Shown: one piece after another, positions 1 through 11,364 of the stretch
Position numbering within the stretch: position 1 is the first letter of the stretch
How the letters are laid out: every line of letters starts with the position of its first letter
NCBI RefSeq assembly: GCF_019649055.1
Contig: NW_026570301.1
Span: 310,001 to 374,000 of the forward strand
DNA from: Paramacrobiotus metropolitanus
Taxonomy: Eukaryota; Tardigrada; Eutardigrada; Parachela; Macrobiotidae
DNA length: 64,000 bases
Direction: 5' to 3'
Notes under the pieces: model-generated
What the model saw: the letters and a program-made list of their open reading frames with translations, nothing else
What the model was told of the DNA's origin: nothing
Database searches by the model: none
Program-made: the position numbers and the translations under genes

Positions 1-718
1 AGCTCGTAGACTTTGGCCGTTGCATTTGGTGAATGACAATTGAAAACGCCCAGGTCGATTATCTGGTCGCGGACAGGTTGGACAAGATCAGCGCTGACCG
101 TATCTTCTTCATCGGGGCGCTCAAACAACGATACAAAGACTGCACGCTGCGGACTGATTTGGCTGACACGTTTGATGGTTTCGGCTGTTACAGTACGGGG
201 TTCGAAGGTGCAGCCGATGTAAACGTACGTGTTCAACATCTCGGATCTCCGGGGATTTTCGTCCGTTATTTCACACAAATCGTATAAACCGGTTGTCAAA
301 GCGCAGATTTTTTTCTTTAGCGCAAGTTTCACATAGCGATTGCATTCCTCCACAGTCAGCAAATCTGTTCGAAACGGATAGGACTCCACGGCTGAAGAAG
401 CAACGTTGCTGGGTCCAGACAGGTTGTGCCAGTTGCATCCCGAGTTCGAAGAAACCAGCCCTCCTGCAGATGTTTTGCATCAGTGCGTGAAAACTAATCG
501 TTTACTTCAGTGAGCGAGATATACAGTACTTCATTACAAGTAAATGTGTAAAACAAAATTTTTGGAAAACAAAAACTTGCTGTAATTATGACATATATGC
601 GCAGAGTTTTTATTTGAGTAATACATATTAACGAAAATAGTATCAGCAAAAAGAATATCTCACCATGGTTTCTTTGGATAAGCAACAATATACAAAGCCC
701 GTAGCGCACTGCCTCCAT
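1..718 (-). CDS. Secreted LRR-like family protein, member 1 (3' end beyond window)
   Basis: Two exons on the minus strand. Exon 1 is 664-718 (55 bp), starting at an ATG and coding for an 18-residue hydrophobic signal peptide that begins MEAVRYGLC; the donor is GTGAGA. The intron is 464-663, with a CTGCAG acceptor. Exon 2 starts at 463 and runs off the left edge. It shows the family landmarks SYPFRTDLLTVEEC, a basic-Cys segment, ISPQRAV, and a D-x-x-QPVRDQIIDLGVF block. The LRR core and Cys cap lie outside the window. I chose the ATG at 718 because the 55-bp first exon and the phase-1 intron match four other copies here. Likely secreted; the ligand is unknown. Confidence 0.75.
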
Positions 719-819
719 GATTTGCTTTCGGATTAATTTACCAATATTAATTTAGTCGAGTAATTTTCAGCACTTATGGTAGAAGCGCCAACGATCATCG
801 CTGAGAAATATTCCATGCG

Positions 820-876
820 GGCTGATCCGTCGGTCAACCGCGCAAATTTGCCAAATCAGCGATATTTTGTGCCCGG
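820..876 (-). promoter_or_regulatory. Conserved upstream block of family member 1
   Basis: On the plus strand this reads GCTGATCCGT, a spacer, AAATTTGCC, then GCCCGG. Similar blocks lie about 95-190 bp upstream of the first ATG of the other minus-strand LRR-like genes, which suggests a shared promoter element copied with the genes. Function is inferred only from position and conservation. Confidence 0.4.
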
Positions 877-1328
877 AAGCGGCAGTCTGTGTCGTTTCTT
901 CTTAGTAGACACATCAGTGCTAGTTCCGGATTATTAATTATGCGGCATTATTTAACTGCTGTTAATTTGACGTCGAACCGGACTTTGTAAAAACATATTT
1001 ATTCAGCTTTCCACAGATAATTCTGTTTGCTGTAAACCAACCGCAGCTTTATTGTATCCGAAGTTTTCCAAAGCTTTAGTTGATCACATATTTTATTAAT
1101 ATTCAGTAGTTTTATTTCCGGTTGCGGAAACACTGAAATTTGCGTTGCTTATTAGCTTTTTACTTTTGCTCTTTTGCTCTTACGTCCTTAATTAGGTCGT
1201 TTTGGTTAGTAACATTGCAAAGCTACGGAGTCCAAAGCGACTGCAAGCAACTTGTAAGCACACTATCGCAAAATTTTCTTCCCACAAACAACCACGGGAG
1301 GAGACAAAATCGTAATTAAGCGCTTAGA
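877..1328. other. Intergenic, no gene seen
   Basis: AT-rich sequence between the upstream block of member 1 and the 3' end of member 2. A short CTTCCGGTT-type stretch near 1115 also occurs 3' of the other family genes (3205, 34255), so the flanks appear to have been duplicated with the genes. No coding potential or RNA gene is evident. Confidence 0.5.
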
Positions 1329-2554
1329 TCAACAGGCCACGTCACAGTCAGTTGTATTATACGAAAATTCACTGCCTGTCCAAACATTTTCCAAGGTGAT
1401 TTTTCTGGAACAGTCCACGCTGAAGACATCCGTACCATTCCCAGTTCGTTCAACTCCTTCTGACAAATAGTTTCCGACGATGAACACTTCACCCGGCACC
1501 TTTGCTTCAATTAGATATGGTTTCCGCTTCAAGAAATTGCGTAACCAGGCAAACGAGCAGTCACAGTGCAGAGTGTACAGTCGGTCAAGATAGTCTTCGG
1601 TGCCTATATGACTGTACATGGCAGCTTGGCTTGGATCATTTTCAGTTGCTAACACCATGCCGAAAAATCTCTCCAGTATCAGGCTGCGCAAAAGAGGCAA
1701 ATCCGTAAAAGTACCCGGCTCCAGCGTCTCAATCGTGGACATATAGAAGGCGATCATCCGTAATTGCGGCATTCGGCTAAAATGCTTCTTCTGAATCGTC
1801 ATATTGGCGCAGCCATTGAGAGCGAAACTGTAAAGATAGGGAAAAGTGCCGAGCTCGTACACTTTGGCGGTAGTATTCGGGTATCGACAATCGAGAATGC
1901 ACAGGTCAATTATTTGATTTTGAACGGGTTCAACTACATCAAAAGTAACTGGATCTTCTTCGTCTTTCCACTCATACAGGTTCAGGAGTACGGCACGCAG
2001 CGGGCTGATTTCCCGGACGTGCTTAGTGGTATTAGCGATCAGTGCACGAGGCTGGTATATACACAGTATTTGCACGTATGTGGCTCCCATTTGTTCTTTA
2101 CGAGGATGTTCGTTATCCACGACACACGTATCGAAGCTAAAAATCATCGAACACGTGGAATTCTCCTCCTGGAATTGCTGGTAGAGGTTGCACTCTTCCA
2201 CCGTAAGCAAATCTGCTCGAAAAGGATATGGCGTAGACTGCGTAGTTGGAGTAACTGCATCGTTTGATGTTGTTGAATTCTGTTTACTGCAGTCCGTGTG
2301 CACATCAGCCAGCCCACCTGGCAAGATTTTCATGAGATAAACCATTATTATATTTTTAAATTATTAATTCTGAAAAGACTTAGTGCATTAAGCATTTGAA
2401 GTGGAATAATCAAAAAATTATTCCAATGTTTTGATAAACGTTGCAACCCTGCAATCGTATGCTTTGGATTCATCGTAATATGCCAGCGAACTGCCTTACC
2501 GTACATGCTGCTGATTAAACAGAAAATCAGAAATCCGTATCTCAATTCTTCCAT
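1329..2554 (-). CDS. Secreted LRR-like family protein, member 2
   Basis: Two exons: 2500-2554 (signal peptide MEELRYGFLIFCLISSMYG, donor GTAAGG) and 1329-2317 (acceptor TTGCCAG), with a 182-bp intron in phase 1. Together they give 347 aa. Landmarks in order: FRADLLTVEEC near the mature N-terminus, ISPLRAV, a VEPVQNQIIDL block, an LRR-like segment (FSRMPQLRMIAFYMSTIETL, then GTFTDLPLLRSLILERF), LHCDCSFAWLRNFL, GEVFIVGNYLS, and a C-terminal VDCS...FSYNTTDCDVAC. The CDCSFAWLRN motif resembles the C-terminal cap of extracellular LRR proteins. Several N-x-S/T sequons fit an extracellular glycoprotein. Assignment to LRR proteins is from motif resemblance; ligand and role are unknown. Confidence 0.8.
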
Positions 2555-2652
2555 GTTGCAGGTTCGAGTCGATTTAACCGAGTAAACGCGTCGCATTATT
2601 GTAATACGTGTGCGATGGATGTATCCGCGATGAATGCTAACCAAAGATTCCT

Positions 2653-2698
2653 GCATGCTGAATCATCGTCCAACTTTACCGAATCCGTGTTTCTGCCT
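2653..2698 (-). promoter_or_regulatory. Conserved upstream block of family member 2
   Basis: Plus-strand GCATGCTGAATC followed by TTTACCGAATCCGTGTTT and TGCC, about 100-145 bp upstream of the first ATG. It matches the blocks at 820, 4771, 35777 and 37400. Shared position and sequence suggest a core promoter or start-site element. Confidence 0.45.
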
Positions 2699-3424
2699 GC
2701 AGCAGTAGTTACCACGCTATAGATTTCCGTATTACGAAGCATAATAATTACATTACGGTGCCAAATAACTGTATATAAAAATATGTATCTGTTTGCACAT
2801 GTATGGCCCCGAAAATGTTTTAACAAGAAAAGGCACGTGCAATTTGTTCATATGCGGCACGTGAGCTTTGGTATGCATATATATACACGGCTTCACCTGC
2901 TACTAACGATGTTATCTTGTAAACGAATTCTATAGTTTTATATAGTGCACATCAGTTCCACAATTGCTTGAAACTCCATGTGTTTATTCCGTTTGCTTTA
3001 ACGAAATCCACATGCTGCTCACTTTTCTATTACAGCGGCAGCAATCACCGGTAATAAATTAATATCTGCATCTGTGCTGATCCGGCAACCGGCCTCACAA
3101 ATTTGCCGAACAACCAATACTTCACCCGTAAGCGATTGCGACGGCCTATATCGTTGCTTTTTGGTAGACAAGTCTACTACCAGCGCTTAATTTTTACTAA
3201 AAATTTTACTTCCGGTTCCGGAGTTGTTGGAAACTAATAGCGCTAAGTGACTAACTAATTTTTAATTGTTCATTTCAAGTGTTCATTTAAGTAGTTTCCG
3301 ATCCTAAATGCAGCACTGAAAAGTAAACACGTCTAAAACGATTGCATATCATCCATTCCTAAATATTATTTTAAGCCATAATACTGACTTAAAATCAAAG
3401 CTAGAAGAGGAAATCCAAAATTAC
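2699..3424. other. Intergenic with an orphan copy of the conserved upstream block
   Basis: No gene is seen. At 3072-3128 there is a block (GTGCTGATCC ... AAATTTGCCGAA) like the promoter-proximal blocks of the LRR-like genes, but no signal-peptide exon follows it. It may be a leftover of a deleted family copy. The rest is AT-rich flank resembling the regions 3' of other members. Confidence 0.4.
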
Positions 3425-4641
3425 TCAAGCAAATTGACTATCACAGTAAGATGCATTATAAGAAAATTTATGACCGGTATAAACATTTTCTACTGTGATA
3501 TCTTTGGAACAATCCACACTGAGGATATCCGTATGATTCCTATGAAATTGCACGGCTTGTGATAAATAGTTTCCAATTATGAACACTTCGCCTTCATTCT
3601 TCTCTTCTATGAGGAAGGGTTTCTGCTCCAAGAAGTTGCGCAACCAGGCAAACGAGCAGCCGCAGTGTAGATTGTACAGATAGTCGAGATATTCGTCGGT
3701 GGCAAATTTACTGTAAGCGCTTTCGGGATTACCTATATTCCATAACGCCGTGATAAAATCTCTCTCCAGTATCAAGCTGCCTAAGTGTGGCATATCCGTA
3801 AAGGTGCCCGGTTCTAGCGCACTGATGGAGGTTATGTAGAAGGTAACCATCCTTAGTTGCGGCATCCGGCTGAAATCTTTCTTCCGTATCGTTAAGTTAG
3901 TGCAACTATTCATTTCAAAATCGTACAGATTGGGAAAATTACCCAGTTCGTACACTTGGGCGGTAGCATTCGGCGCTTGACAATCGAAAACACCCAGGTG
4001 TATCATTTGATTGCGAACGGGATCGACTACATCAGTCGTAAGTGGATCTTCGCTTTCAAGGTACTGGAACAGATTCAGCAACACGGCACGCTGTGGGCTG
4101 ATTTCCCGCACGCGCTTCGTGGTCTTGGCCACGAGTGCATGCCGCTTCCATACACAAGATACGTCCAAGTACGTGTTTAGCATCAGATCCTGGCGAGGAT
4201 GTTCGTCATCCACGACACAAAAGATGCTGCTAAAGACCATCATACACATGGATTTTTCCATCCCATATTGCCAATAGAGATTGCATTCCTCAACAGTCAG
4301 TAAGTCCGTTCGCAAAGGATATGTCGTGGCGGAAGAAGTCGCGTTGTCTGCTGTTGGATTTTGTTGGCCGCCATCTGCCAAGCTTGCTAAAAAAGGTTCC
4401 AGAAAAAATATAAAATCGCCTGGGTATGTATTATTAAATCACTGTTACAAGGTACAGCTGATGCCATAATTATTAAAGAGATTTATTAAATGAGAGGCAG
4501 GAGATTATTCGTCAATCATTTAGAAGATTAGGTATATTTTAATAATATCATTAAAAGCTTGAGAAATTTGTCATGAATTGCCTTACCCCCCATGTTACTC
4601 AGTAAGAACATAAGTAAAAATCCGTGTTGTAATCTCTCCAT
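3425..4641 (-). CDS. Secreted LRR-like family protein, member 3
   Basis: Exon 1 is 4587-4641 (55 bp, signal peptide starting MERLQHGFLLMFLLS, donor GTAAGG); exon 2 is 3425-4386 (acceptor TTTTTTAG). The intron is 200 bp, phase 1. The product is 338 aa. It keeps PLRTDLLTVEEC, ISPQRAVLLNLF, VDPVRNQMIHLGVFDC, DFSRMPQLRMVTF, GTFTDMPHLGSLILERDF, LHCGCSFAWLRNFL (Gly replaces Asp in the usual CDCS) and a C-terminal VDCS/FSYNASYCDSQ segment. The last Cys of the usual terminal pair is displaced (CDSQFA). Head-to-tail order and homologous flanks indicate tandem duplication with member 2. Confidence 0.8.
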
Positions 4642-4770
4642 TCTGAAGTTACGAATAGATTACAGTACACTAAGTATCTGTACTGTAATAATTATACCAG
4701 TACTAAATGTACAGCATACTGACGCTAAGATGTACGTGTTAACAATAACTGCTGACGAAGAAGTTCGTGC

Positions 4771-4830
4771 GTGCTGATTCATGAACCATCGATCACGGTA
4801 TCACTTTGCCGAATCCGTGATTTTGCCCGG
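4771..4830 (-). promoter_or_regulatory. Conserved upstream block of family member 3
   Basis: Plus-strand GTGCTGATTC, a spacer, CACTTTGCCGAATCCGTGA and TTTTGCCCGG, 130-190 bp upstream of the first ATG. This is the most complete version of the block shared by the minus-strand family genes. Confidence 0.45.
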
Positions 4831-5891
4831 GAGCTGTAATCAGCACAGCTGATTAATGGGTTTCTGTGTTAAAACGCACAGTCCTTAACGACTGTTGAAT
4901 GATTTTCGCTATTGAGTATCCTTCCGCTCAGACTGACCCGCAAAATGTGTTCTCGGGGAACCAGCACGGGATTCGTATAAACAGCACGTGAACACAAGCA
5001 TTTCGTACAAATTTCTCGCTGTCTTTGCTCTGCGAACAGGGAAGTGAAACGTTGTTGGTCACCTCTTGGATTGTGACGTATTCACTTAGATCATCGTTGA
5101 ACCGATGTGGTGGGGAGACCTGAAGAACCTATCTGAAGACATTTTTCCTGCTTTAATAGAATAAAACTTTTGCTCTAATTAAGGACCAAAAGCATTGCCG
5201 TGCATCAAAAGTCACGCTATAGACCGATTGTTTACAAATGTTGTATGCAAAGGCACGTTACTACGATGATTTGCTTTACTAAGGTTTTAGCGGTTTTAAC
5301 ATTTTAAAATGAATTTGGAAAGTCTGAAATTCATTTTTAAATTTGAGAAAATCGGCGGAACCTTGAGTCAGTGTAAAAACGTTTTGCTGTGTAGTTCCTG
5401 TTGCCGCAACGACTATCGTTAGACGAAAAAGTTTGCGTGCAACAATTTTGACTATCGCAAAAACTTTTCTAACCACAATATTACTCCTTGAAGCTAGAAT
5501 CTAACCGTTGTTGATTTTTGGAGCAGAGCAAAAACTGGACGAGTTCGACACGGGACGGGCGAATCTTGTGCTTCTAGCAAAATAGCAAACCTGCCGCTCG
5601 CACTGCGGCAAAACAGACAATGGATAACGAGCCGCAGTGTGCGGAGAAATAACCAACCAGTTACAGTGCCGCAAATTTGTTCTCACTGCGGCAAAATAGT
5701 ATGAGCTAATCTAAATTGATCGAAAACAATGGTCCTGACCTTTGATTGCAATTTAAATTTAATTCGGGTAGTATCAGTGCGAAAGGTCTTTTTGCTGCTT
5801 TTAGCGGATACATTCTCTAATTTCTCTTAGAAATGTTCCCTGGATGCTACGATTTCGTGCGCCGTGACTGACTGTGGTTCTTGCTTTTCAG
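4831..5891. other. Intergenic, no gene seen
   Basis: Mixed-composition DNA without a supported ORF. Between about 5590 and 5695 the phrase CACTGCGGCAAAA recurs in direct and inverted form, a minor local repeat. One isolated TGACCTTT lies near 5737, about what chance predicts. Confidence 0.5.
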
Positions 5892-6161
5892 TTAATCTGG
5901 AATTTCTTCGTATTCAGGTATTTGTTCGATTTCCTTGGCACAACTTCCACGCGACACATTTTTACCGAGTACATGTAGGCTAATTGATAGTATGTAGTAG
6001 AGAGGCACCGCTGGCACCAAAATTAATATGCTCACTAGCTGCATGAGCGGTCTTACAAGCAGAGTATTCAGCGTAACGCTAACCGGCCAAATTACGTAGC
6101 GCACCGGAAGAAAAAAACACACCATAAGCGCACCTAAGGAAAAGAAAATTACAGCCACCAT
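5892..6161 (-). CDS. Possible small two-segment membrane protein
   Basis: A single-exon 89-aa ORF from an ATG at 6161. It is strongly hydrophobic: residues about 3-22 and about 36-65 could form two membrane passes, separated by a short loop containing PVRYV. The tail is short and acidic (EIEQIPEYEEIPD), which suggests a cytosolic C-terminus. I recognise no family. Length and lack of introns make it uncertain, but the hydrophobic pattern followed by a polar tail is unlike a random frame. No promoter or partner gene is evident. Confidence 0.4.
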   Translation of the reverse strand: MVAVIFFSLGALMVCFFLPVRYVIWPVSVTLNTLLVRPLMQLVSILILVPAVPLYYILSISLHVLGKNVSRGSCAKEIEQIPEYEEIPD

Positions 6162-6746
6162 CGATTATTGATCATAAGGTAGTGTTCACAGTTTCTTGTA
6201 CAGAACATTTCTCTGTGTGTTTTGTTTATATCCCTGGCTTTTCTAGCAGAAAACCGAATGGGCGGGTTGTGTTTGCGTTATCACAGTAGCCGCTATTTTA
6301 ATTTAGAACTGCGTGTCAGTCAAAATATTATCAACCGTGATTTCATACTGAAAGCATTGGTGAGGTTTTCTTCTGGTATCATTTGTTAACAACGGTACTT
6401 CCGTACCGTAGATCATATTCATTTATTTAGAGTATAAAACATCATACTGATTCCCGCTACTTTAGGGTGCTAAAACACGTATAAGTCAAACATAAAACTA
6501 TCAGCTGCATTGCCTGCAGTCAGTTGAAATGGCCGACGCCTGCTTTACAAACAGAAAGAGCCCTAGTTAGCTGTTAGTTTAATTGGCAGTTGTCCTAAAA
6601 TTCTGCTGCTGACTGTTAGTAGCAAGAATTTTTGGGCAAGTGCTAATTAGACAGCCAACAGTCAGTCAGCAACGCTTTTAGTGTTACACTATTAGAAATG
6701 TTTCAGAGACACTGCTCCCCACTGCGTAGCCTCGCGAAACGAAAAC
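6162..6746. other. Intergenic, no gene seen
   Basis: No supported coding frame. The stretch CTGACTGTTAGTAGC near 6610 and GACAGCCAACAGTCAGTC near 6650 form a loose inverted repeat; nothing else stands out. Confidence 0.4.
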
Positions 6747-8221
6747 TTAGTGGTGTGGGGCGGAAGCAGAATGCTTCAGGCAGTGACGCACCATCTTGAC
6801 CGTCTGGCTGCTCCTAAACCGGCAATCGGCGCACACCAGATGAGCATTACGCGCCTGACGTTGATGGTCTTGGCTGAAAAAATGGGAGACCAGGTGCTGC
6901 TCGACGTCCGACAGGAAATGGCATGCGTTACAGCGGTACCGGTGCTGATCTGCCGAACCATGACAACTGATGATGATTTCCTTGAAAGTCGGTTTGAGGT
7001 CTTCTGTTGAGTTGTTTTTTGCTTCGTATTGGTGCGTGGGTTGTCCAGTCGAACCATTGTCGTCGCTAGTGTCCTCCGTTTTGATGACAGATTCGGAGTG
7101 GTAATCGGTTCTAACATCCGAATTAACTGGAAACGTTTCGACAGCAGCAGTATCTTCGTTTGGGGATGGTTTCCCGCGCAATGGTGGCCGAGTTCTCTGA
7201 GTGGTTTTCCCGTGCAGACGAGACACGTGATCCCTGGCCGCTCTCCTCTTCCAAGCGATCCGCAGCTCTAGGATACCTTTGCACTTTTAGATAAATGCAT
7301 GATAAATTGCTGGCTTAATATCGATTCGCGGTAAACAAATTCTTCGGGTTACTCGTAAGTCGTACTATTATAGTAAGGTTGATGTTTCATACCACGGTGC
7401 GTAGAGCCACACCGGTAAGCGTATGCATATTTAGCAAGGCGGGTTATTGATAGATAATTAACAAAAATATTCGAACAGTTTGGTGAATGGTATAGAGTAA
7501 CTGACGTTAAATTAGGAACCTTACGCTGAAGATGGCGCTGGCGGACGTCTTTACCAGCCAAATACAATTCATTGGACACTGTGCGAGCGCAATGATCGAC
7601 GCGGCGAGCAATCTTCAGAATGTTTACATTCTCGTTAAACAGTTGGATTATCAACTGCTGCTTTGCAAGGGTGACCCTCGAATCCCTTTTCCTGCCTCCT
7701 GTTGGAAATAATGAACCGAAGATTGTAGGGCATAAGGGCTTGTTTACAGCTGGAGAGAATTGAAAGCGTACCTCGCTGCGACAGTGTTTCACCGATCAGC
7801 ACCAGCTCCCTGTAGACTAGGTGGTCCGTGACCCCAGCGCGCGATGCGATCGTCTGCCCACTGATACCCTGCTGGAACATCGTGTAGATCATCTTTCGCT
7901 GTTGGTCGGTGGTTTTGCGTGGTACGTGTTGCCATTGCTGGCGTTCGTCTGGCCGGGAATCGGTGGGCATAGTTTTAGGTTCGGGAAATTCCGGGGATTG
8001 ACGATCGTCGCGGGCTGTTTCCGCAGCACTATGGTATACGATAGCTAGCAATAAAAAACATGATCATGAGTCGTGACCTAATGAAGGAAGGGAAGGACAT
8101 GTCGGCGACTGAGTTTAGTCAGCACTCAGCAATCCCAGTGTGCGTATATTATGCTACTGAATCTGCTTCTACCGTTTTGCGCGAGGCGTCTGGAGCGCCG
8201 CTGGGAACCTCTAACTTTCAT
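6747..8221 (-). CDS. Helix-turn-helix plus C2H2 zinc-finger protein, copy 1
   Basis: Four exons: 8173-8221 (ATG, MKVRGSQRRSRRLAQN), 7772-8044, 7525-7698 and 6747-7267, all joined in phase 1, giving 338 aa. Exon 2 holds a transposase/homeodomain-like HTH (QQRKMIYTMFQQGISGQTIA); exon 3 holds a second one (KQQLIIQLFNENVNILKIAR). The last exon has an acidic linker and two zinc fingers, CNAC...H...H and a canonical C-x2-C-x12-H-x3-H in CADCRFRSSQTVKMVRHCLKH region. HTH pairs of this kind are typical of Tc1-like transposase DNA-binding domains, but no catalytic domain is present, so a nuclear DNA-binding protein, perhaps domesticated, is likely. A paralogue with the same order lies at 38681-41552. 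The identity of target sites is unknown. Confidence 0.65.
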
Positions 8222-9580
8222 AATCTGGAACAGCTCGATCACAAATCCGGCAAAACCCCAGCGCCGACGTCTCGCGCTCTTTAACCTAAATGGTTGCGTC
8301 AAACAATAACTTCAGTAACCGTTAGGTAATAACTTCAAGTTGTCAGCAATGAGCGTTAGTGGGCAGTTAAGGGTTACGACTGAAAAGAAAACAATCAGAA
8401 AAAGTTTGAACCGTTGTGCACTATAAACAAGACACGGATGTGTATACAGGCCTGAGGACTCCCAAAGAAGTTGAAAGAACCACACACACACATAGAGATA
8501 CAGCATGCGGGTTCACGGGAAAATGAAAGCCCGATTAAAACAAACCTTTCGTTGTTCACGAATGCCGAGATAACAAATCGATGTAAATGATCCGCCTGAC
8601 AGAGTAATTGCAAGTGTGCAGCGCTTATGCTTATCGAGACAACACTTCAAGTCTCCAGAGGCCAGCCAAAAGAAAGTGGAGGGCAGAGCAACTCACAAGT
8701 GGATGTAGCACATACGCATGCACCTGCATAGTTTTTGCCGGCACTGCGAGGCATTTTAGGATGCCAAAATACGAGTATGTCAGCTTCTTTAAACAGAAGA
8801 AGAAGACAATGAATAAAAACCAGAACAATGAGATGAACCATACATCGCTCGTTATCCACTGGTTGCAAAAGCTACACTTGGAAGTCGCATCCGGGTGCAA
8901 TCGACACTCAGCCGGGTGCATAATGAAACTGCGCACGCTGCTGGCTGCCGTGTCCTTCGGCTCCACCCGACGTATCCGGGTTCATTGCACATATCCGTGC
9001 TAATGTTTGGCGAAGAGAGGATCGCTGGAATCACGGGGTAAACGATCTCGTTCAAAGAAGGCTCTAATACGTGATATGCGAAGTGGCAGTTTTCGCGAAG
9101 ATCTAGAGAAATTATCAGTAGCAAAAGGTGCTACTGTATGTATAAGGAAACAACCATATAGTGCATAAATGCGCAACCAATAAAATAGCTCGAGGCTCAT
9201 AATAAATAATTTCGTAATCGGAAAGCTCACATTCCAAAACCCAGCCAGACAAACCTAATTTGTTATTAAATGCTTTAATCGGGTAGAGCAAAATTTCAAT
9301 TACTTCACCACATTACTGCGGCCTTAAATTTACAATGCTGCCCATACTTGAGAAAAAAATGAGCTTATTACAAATTATTGACTGTTGCTCTTACCAAAGT
9401 GTTGAAAAGAGTGACTGCAAAATAACAACAGTTTTCCGGTCGTGGTATTGCTTGCGCTATCCATTCATTACGTTCCTAAATGACCGTTGATCCTGAGATT
9501 CTTTATACTTTCTGCAGGGATGTTGAGTTATTAAAATGAACCGCGACTGTGCTTGGCTAGGCATTTTGCCCAAAGCTTTA
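8222..9580. other. Intergenic, weak coding hints only
   Basis: No gene model holds. On the minus strand 8750-8960 a frame encodes HPDATSKCSFCNQW followed by a very hydrophobic run, and at 9004-9195 another frame starts MSLELFYWLRIYAL and ends with a stop. Stops and frame changes separate them and no convincing splice sites join them. They could be exons of a small membrane or secreted protein, or chance. Confidence 0.3.
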
Positions 9581-9584
9581 GTTT
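9581..9584. repeat. Target-site duplication, left copy (GTTT)
   Basis: GTTT (possibly GTTTT) abuts the left LTR; the same bases follow the right LTR at 34223. A 4-5 bp duplication is normal for Ty3-type integrases. Confidence 0.7.
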
Positions 9585-9932
9585 TCTAATGCTAGATCCA
9601 GAATGGGTCCAGAGACAGAGACAGAAACAGAATCTATCCTGTGGAAGCGAGCGATACGATATGGATCGCGAGCTATGCGGAAACACAAACGTCGCACCGT
9701 AAATCGCTGACTTTTAATAATATTGAAAGTCTGGAAAACCAAAAATCAACACTGATCGGCGCAGCTCGATCGTAAAGCGTAGAGCCAATTCAACAGTGTG
9801 CATCACTGTGCAGCACGTGCTATGCCGCGCCCACTAACACAACTCAAGCCAATCAGAAGCGAGACACAACACAGACACGTAATCCAGTGGCGTAGCGTTG
9901 CGGACGTGAACGCTAGTGAACCCCCGCTCACA
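9585..9932 (-). repeat. Long terminal repeat (3' LTR of the element)
   Basis: A 348-bp copy identical to 33875-34222. In sense orientation it begins TGTGAGCGGGGG and ends CATTAGA. No clear polypurine tract precedes it: the sense-strand bases just upstream are CCCCCCAGAGGCA. A TTATTAAAAG stretch lies mid-LTR, but no canonical AATAAA is seen on the sense strand. Confidence 0.92.
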
Positions 9933-11364
9933 TGCCTCTGGGGGGATGCCGAGCTCCTGTGAGGCTGGACACACTCCCGAATCCACGAAAACGACGGTCG
10001 CCGGTGTCTGTGCGTGCTCAAAAACATCAAATTCTCTTATTCCATTTTATCACATCAATTCCATAAAGGCACAATTCCATATAATACGATGTGAATAAAG
10101 AGATCCAATTATAAAAATACTATCATAAAACAGATCAACAGTTAAACAGATCAACGAAAGTATTAATCAAATGTTGACTAGGATCCTCCATTTCTGACTC
10201 ATAAAGGTCACAGGTCCTGTCCACCGTTTTCCGCACTTTGGCCCATTCCGCTCTGTTGAGCAATCCTGCGCATCCGTAATGCGAGTTCATCACAATCCGC
10301 TTGAGAATCAGGTGCGTATCAAGTACGACTTAGGAATACTGCTTCATCTTTGGAATAAGGTGCGTATCAATTGTACGACTTCAAATGAGATCTATAAAGG
10401 TCATGGAGGGACGTCAATGAAGACAAGCGTAGTTCGCTTCCTCCCTGGTAAAGGTCATCCTTTGTTGAAATGATCCGTTGAGATGTGCGATTCATTTTGG
10501 GTTAATAGTCCCAAAGGTCATGCGACTTGAATTCTGATACGGTGACTCTCTTGGGCGGTAATGGTCCCAAAGGTCATCCGACTTCTCTTCAAATTTCCGT
10601 TAAAGGTCATGGAGGGACTTAGCCAATTTTCTGCGGCTTTCAAGCACTTCTTTGCTTGCCTCCCTGGTAAAACTTGCAATTTGACCTTTCCGTCGCACAT
10701 CCAACTTCAACATGCCTCGAGCGGCCAGAGTGCCGGCAAAGTTTACCGTAGCATCTCTGATGGGGCCGGCTAGTTACCGCATTGAGTTTACCCCATGAAA
10801 TTTCCACATTTAGTCTTTTACTCTTGTTCGCCGCTTGTGGCCCAACTTCGGTACGAGTGATCCGGCTTGGTTACCGCTATTTCTCTCGTTGATTTATAAC
10901 ACTGAGTCGCTTGGAGAGATTGCCGGTATGGTTTACCGTAGCAACTCTGATGAGGCCGGCCGACTGCCGCATTAAGTTTACCTCATTAAAGTTCCACCTG
11001 TTGTCTTTCTCTTTCTCGCCGCTTGTGGCCCGCTTTCGTCTTCAAGAGATCCGGCTTGATTACCGTAGTTTCTCTTGCCAATTTATAACACTGAATCGCT
11101 TAAGGAGGAGAGCCGGCTAACTGCCGTAACTACTCCCTTGGGGCCGGCTTTATAGACCGAATCAATTTCAACCCCAATAGATATTCCACATGATTTCTTT
11201 AGGCAATTCTGTGCTATAAACGCTGCAAACAACAAATACACAAATACAGTTAATGTTAACATGTCACATGTCACGCCCTTTATACAACACCATTTTTCAT
11301 CTTTGTGACGTACCGACAAAATGCCGTAGACGTCCTTTTAATAGTGTGATCCTAACGATCAGCA
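9933..11364 (-). other. 3' non-coding region of the element with motif cluster
   Basis: No ORF is supported. Six AAGGTCA-core motifs lie between about 10204 and 10610, all on the plus strand (antisense to the element), two followed by CATGGAGGGAC. The segment 10722-11108 is a diverged tandem repeat described separately. The length and motif density suggest a structured or protein-bound 3' region, but this is inference. Confidence 0.6.
10722..11150. repeat. Diverged tandem repeat of about 190 bp in the element's 3' region
   Basis: Unit 1 runs from about 10722 to 10915 and unit 2 from about 10916 to 11108. Both contain GCCGG, GTTTACCGTAGCA, CTCTGATG, CCGCTTGTGGCCC, GATCCGGCTTG, TTTATAACACTGA and TCGCTT in the same order. 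A partial third start (GAGCCGGCTAACTGCCGTAA) follows at 11108. Function is unknown. Confidence 0.7.

Noticed and set aside
2560-2590. GGTTCGAGTC as a tRNA T-loop
   Set aside because: No acceptor or anticodon stem can be drawn around it.
8608-9003. 131-aa plus-strand ORF and 111-aa minus-strand ORF
   Set aside because: They overlap each other, lack family resemblance and have no consistent splice sites; hydrophobic run alone is not enough.
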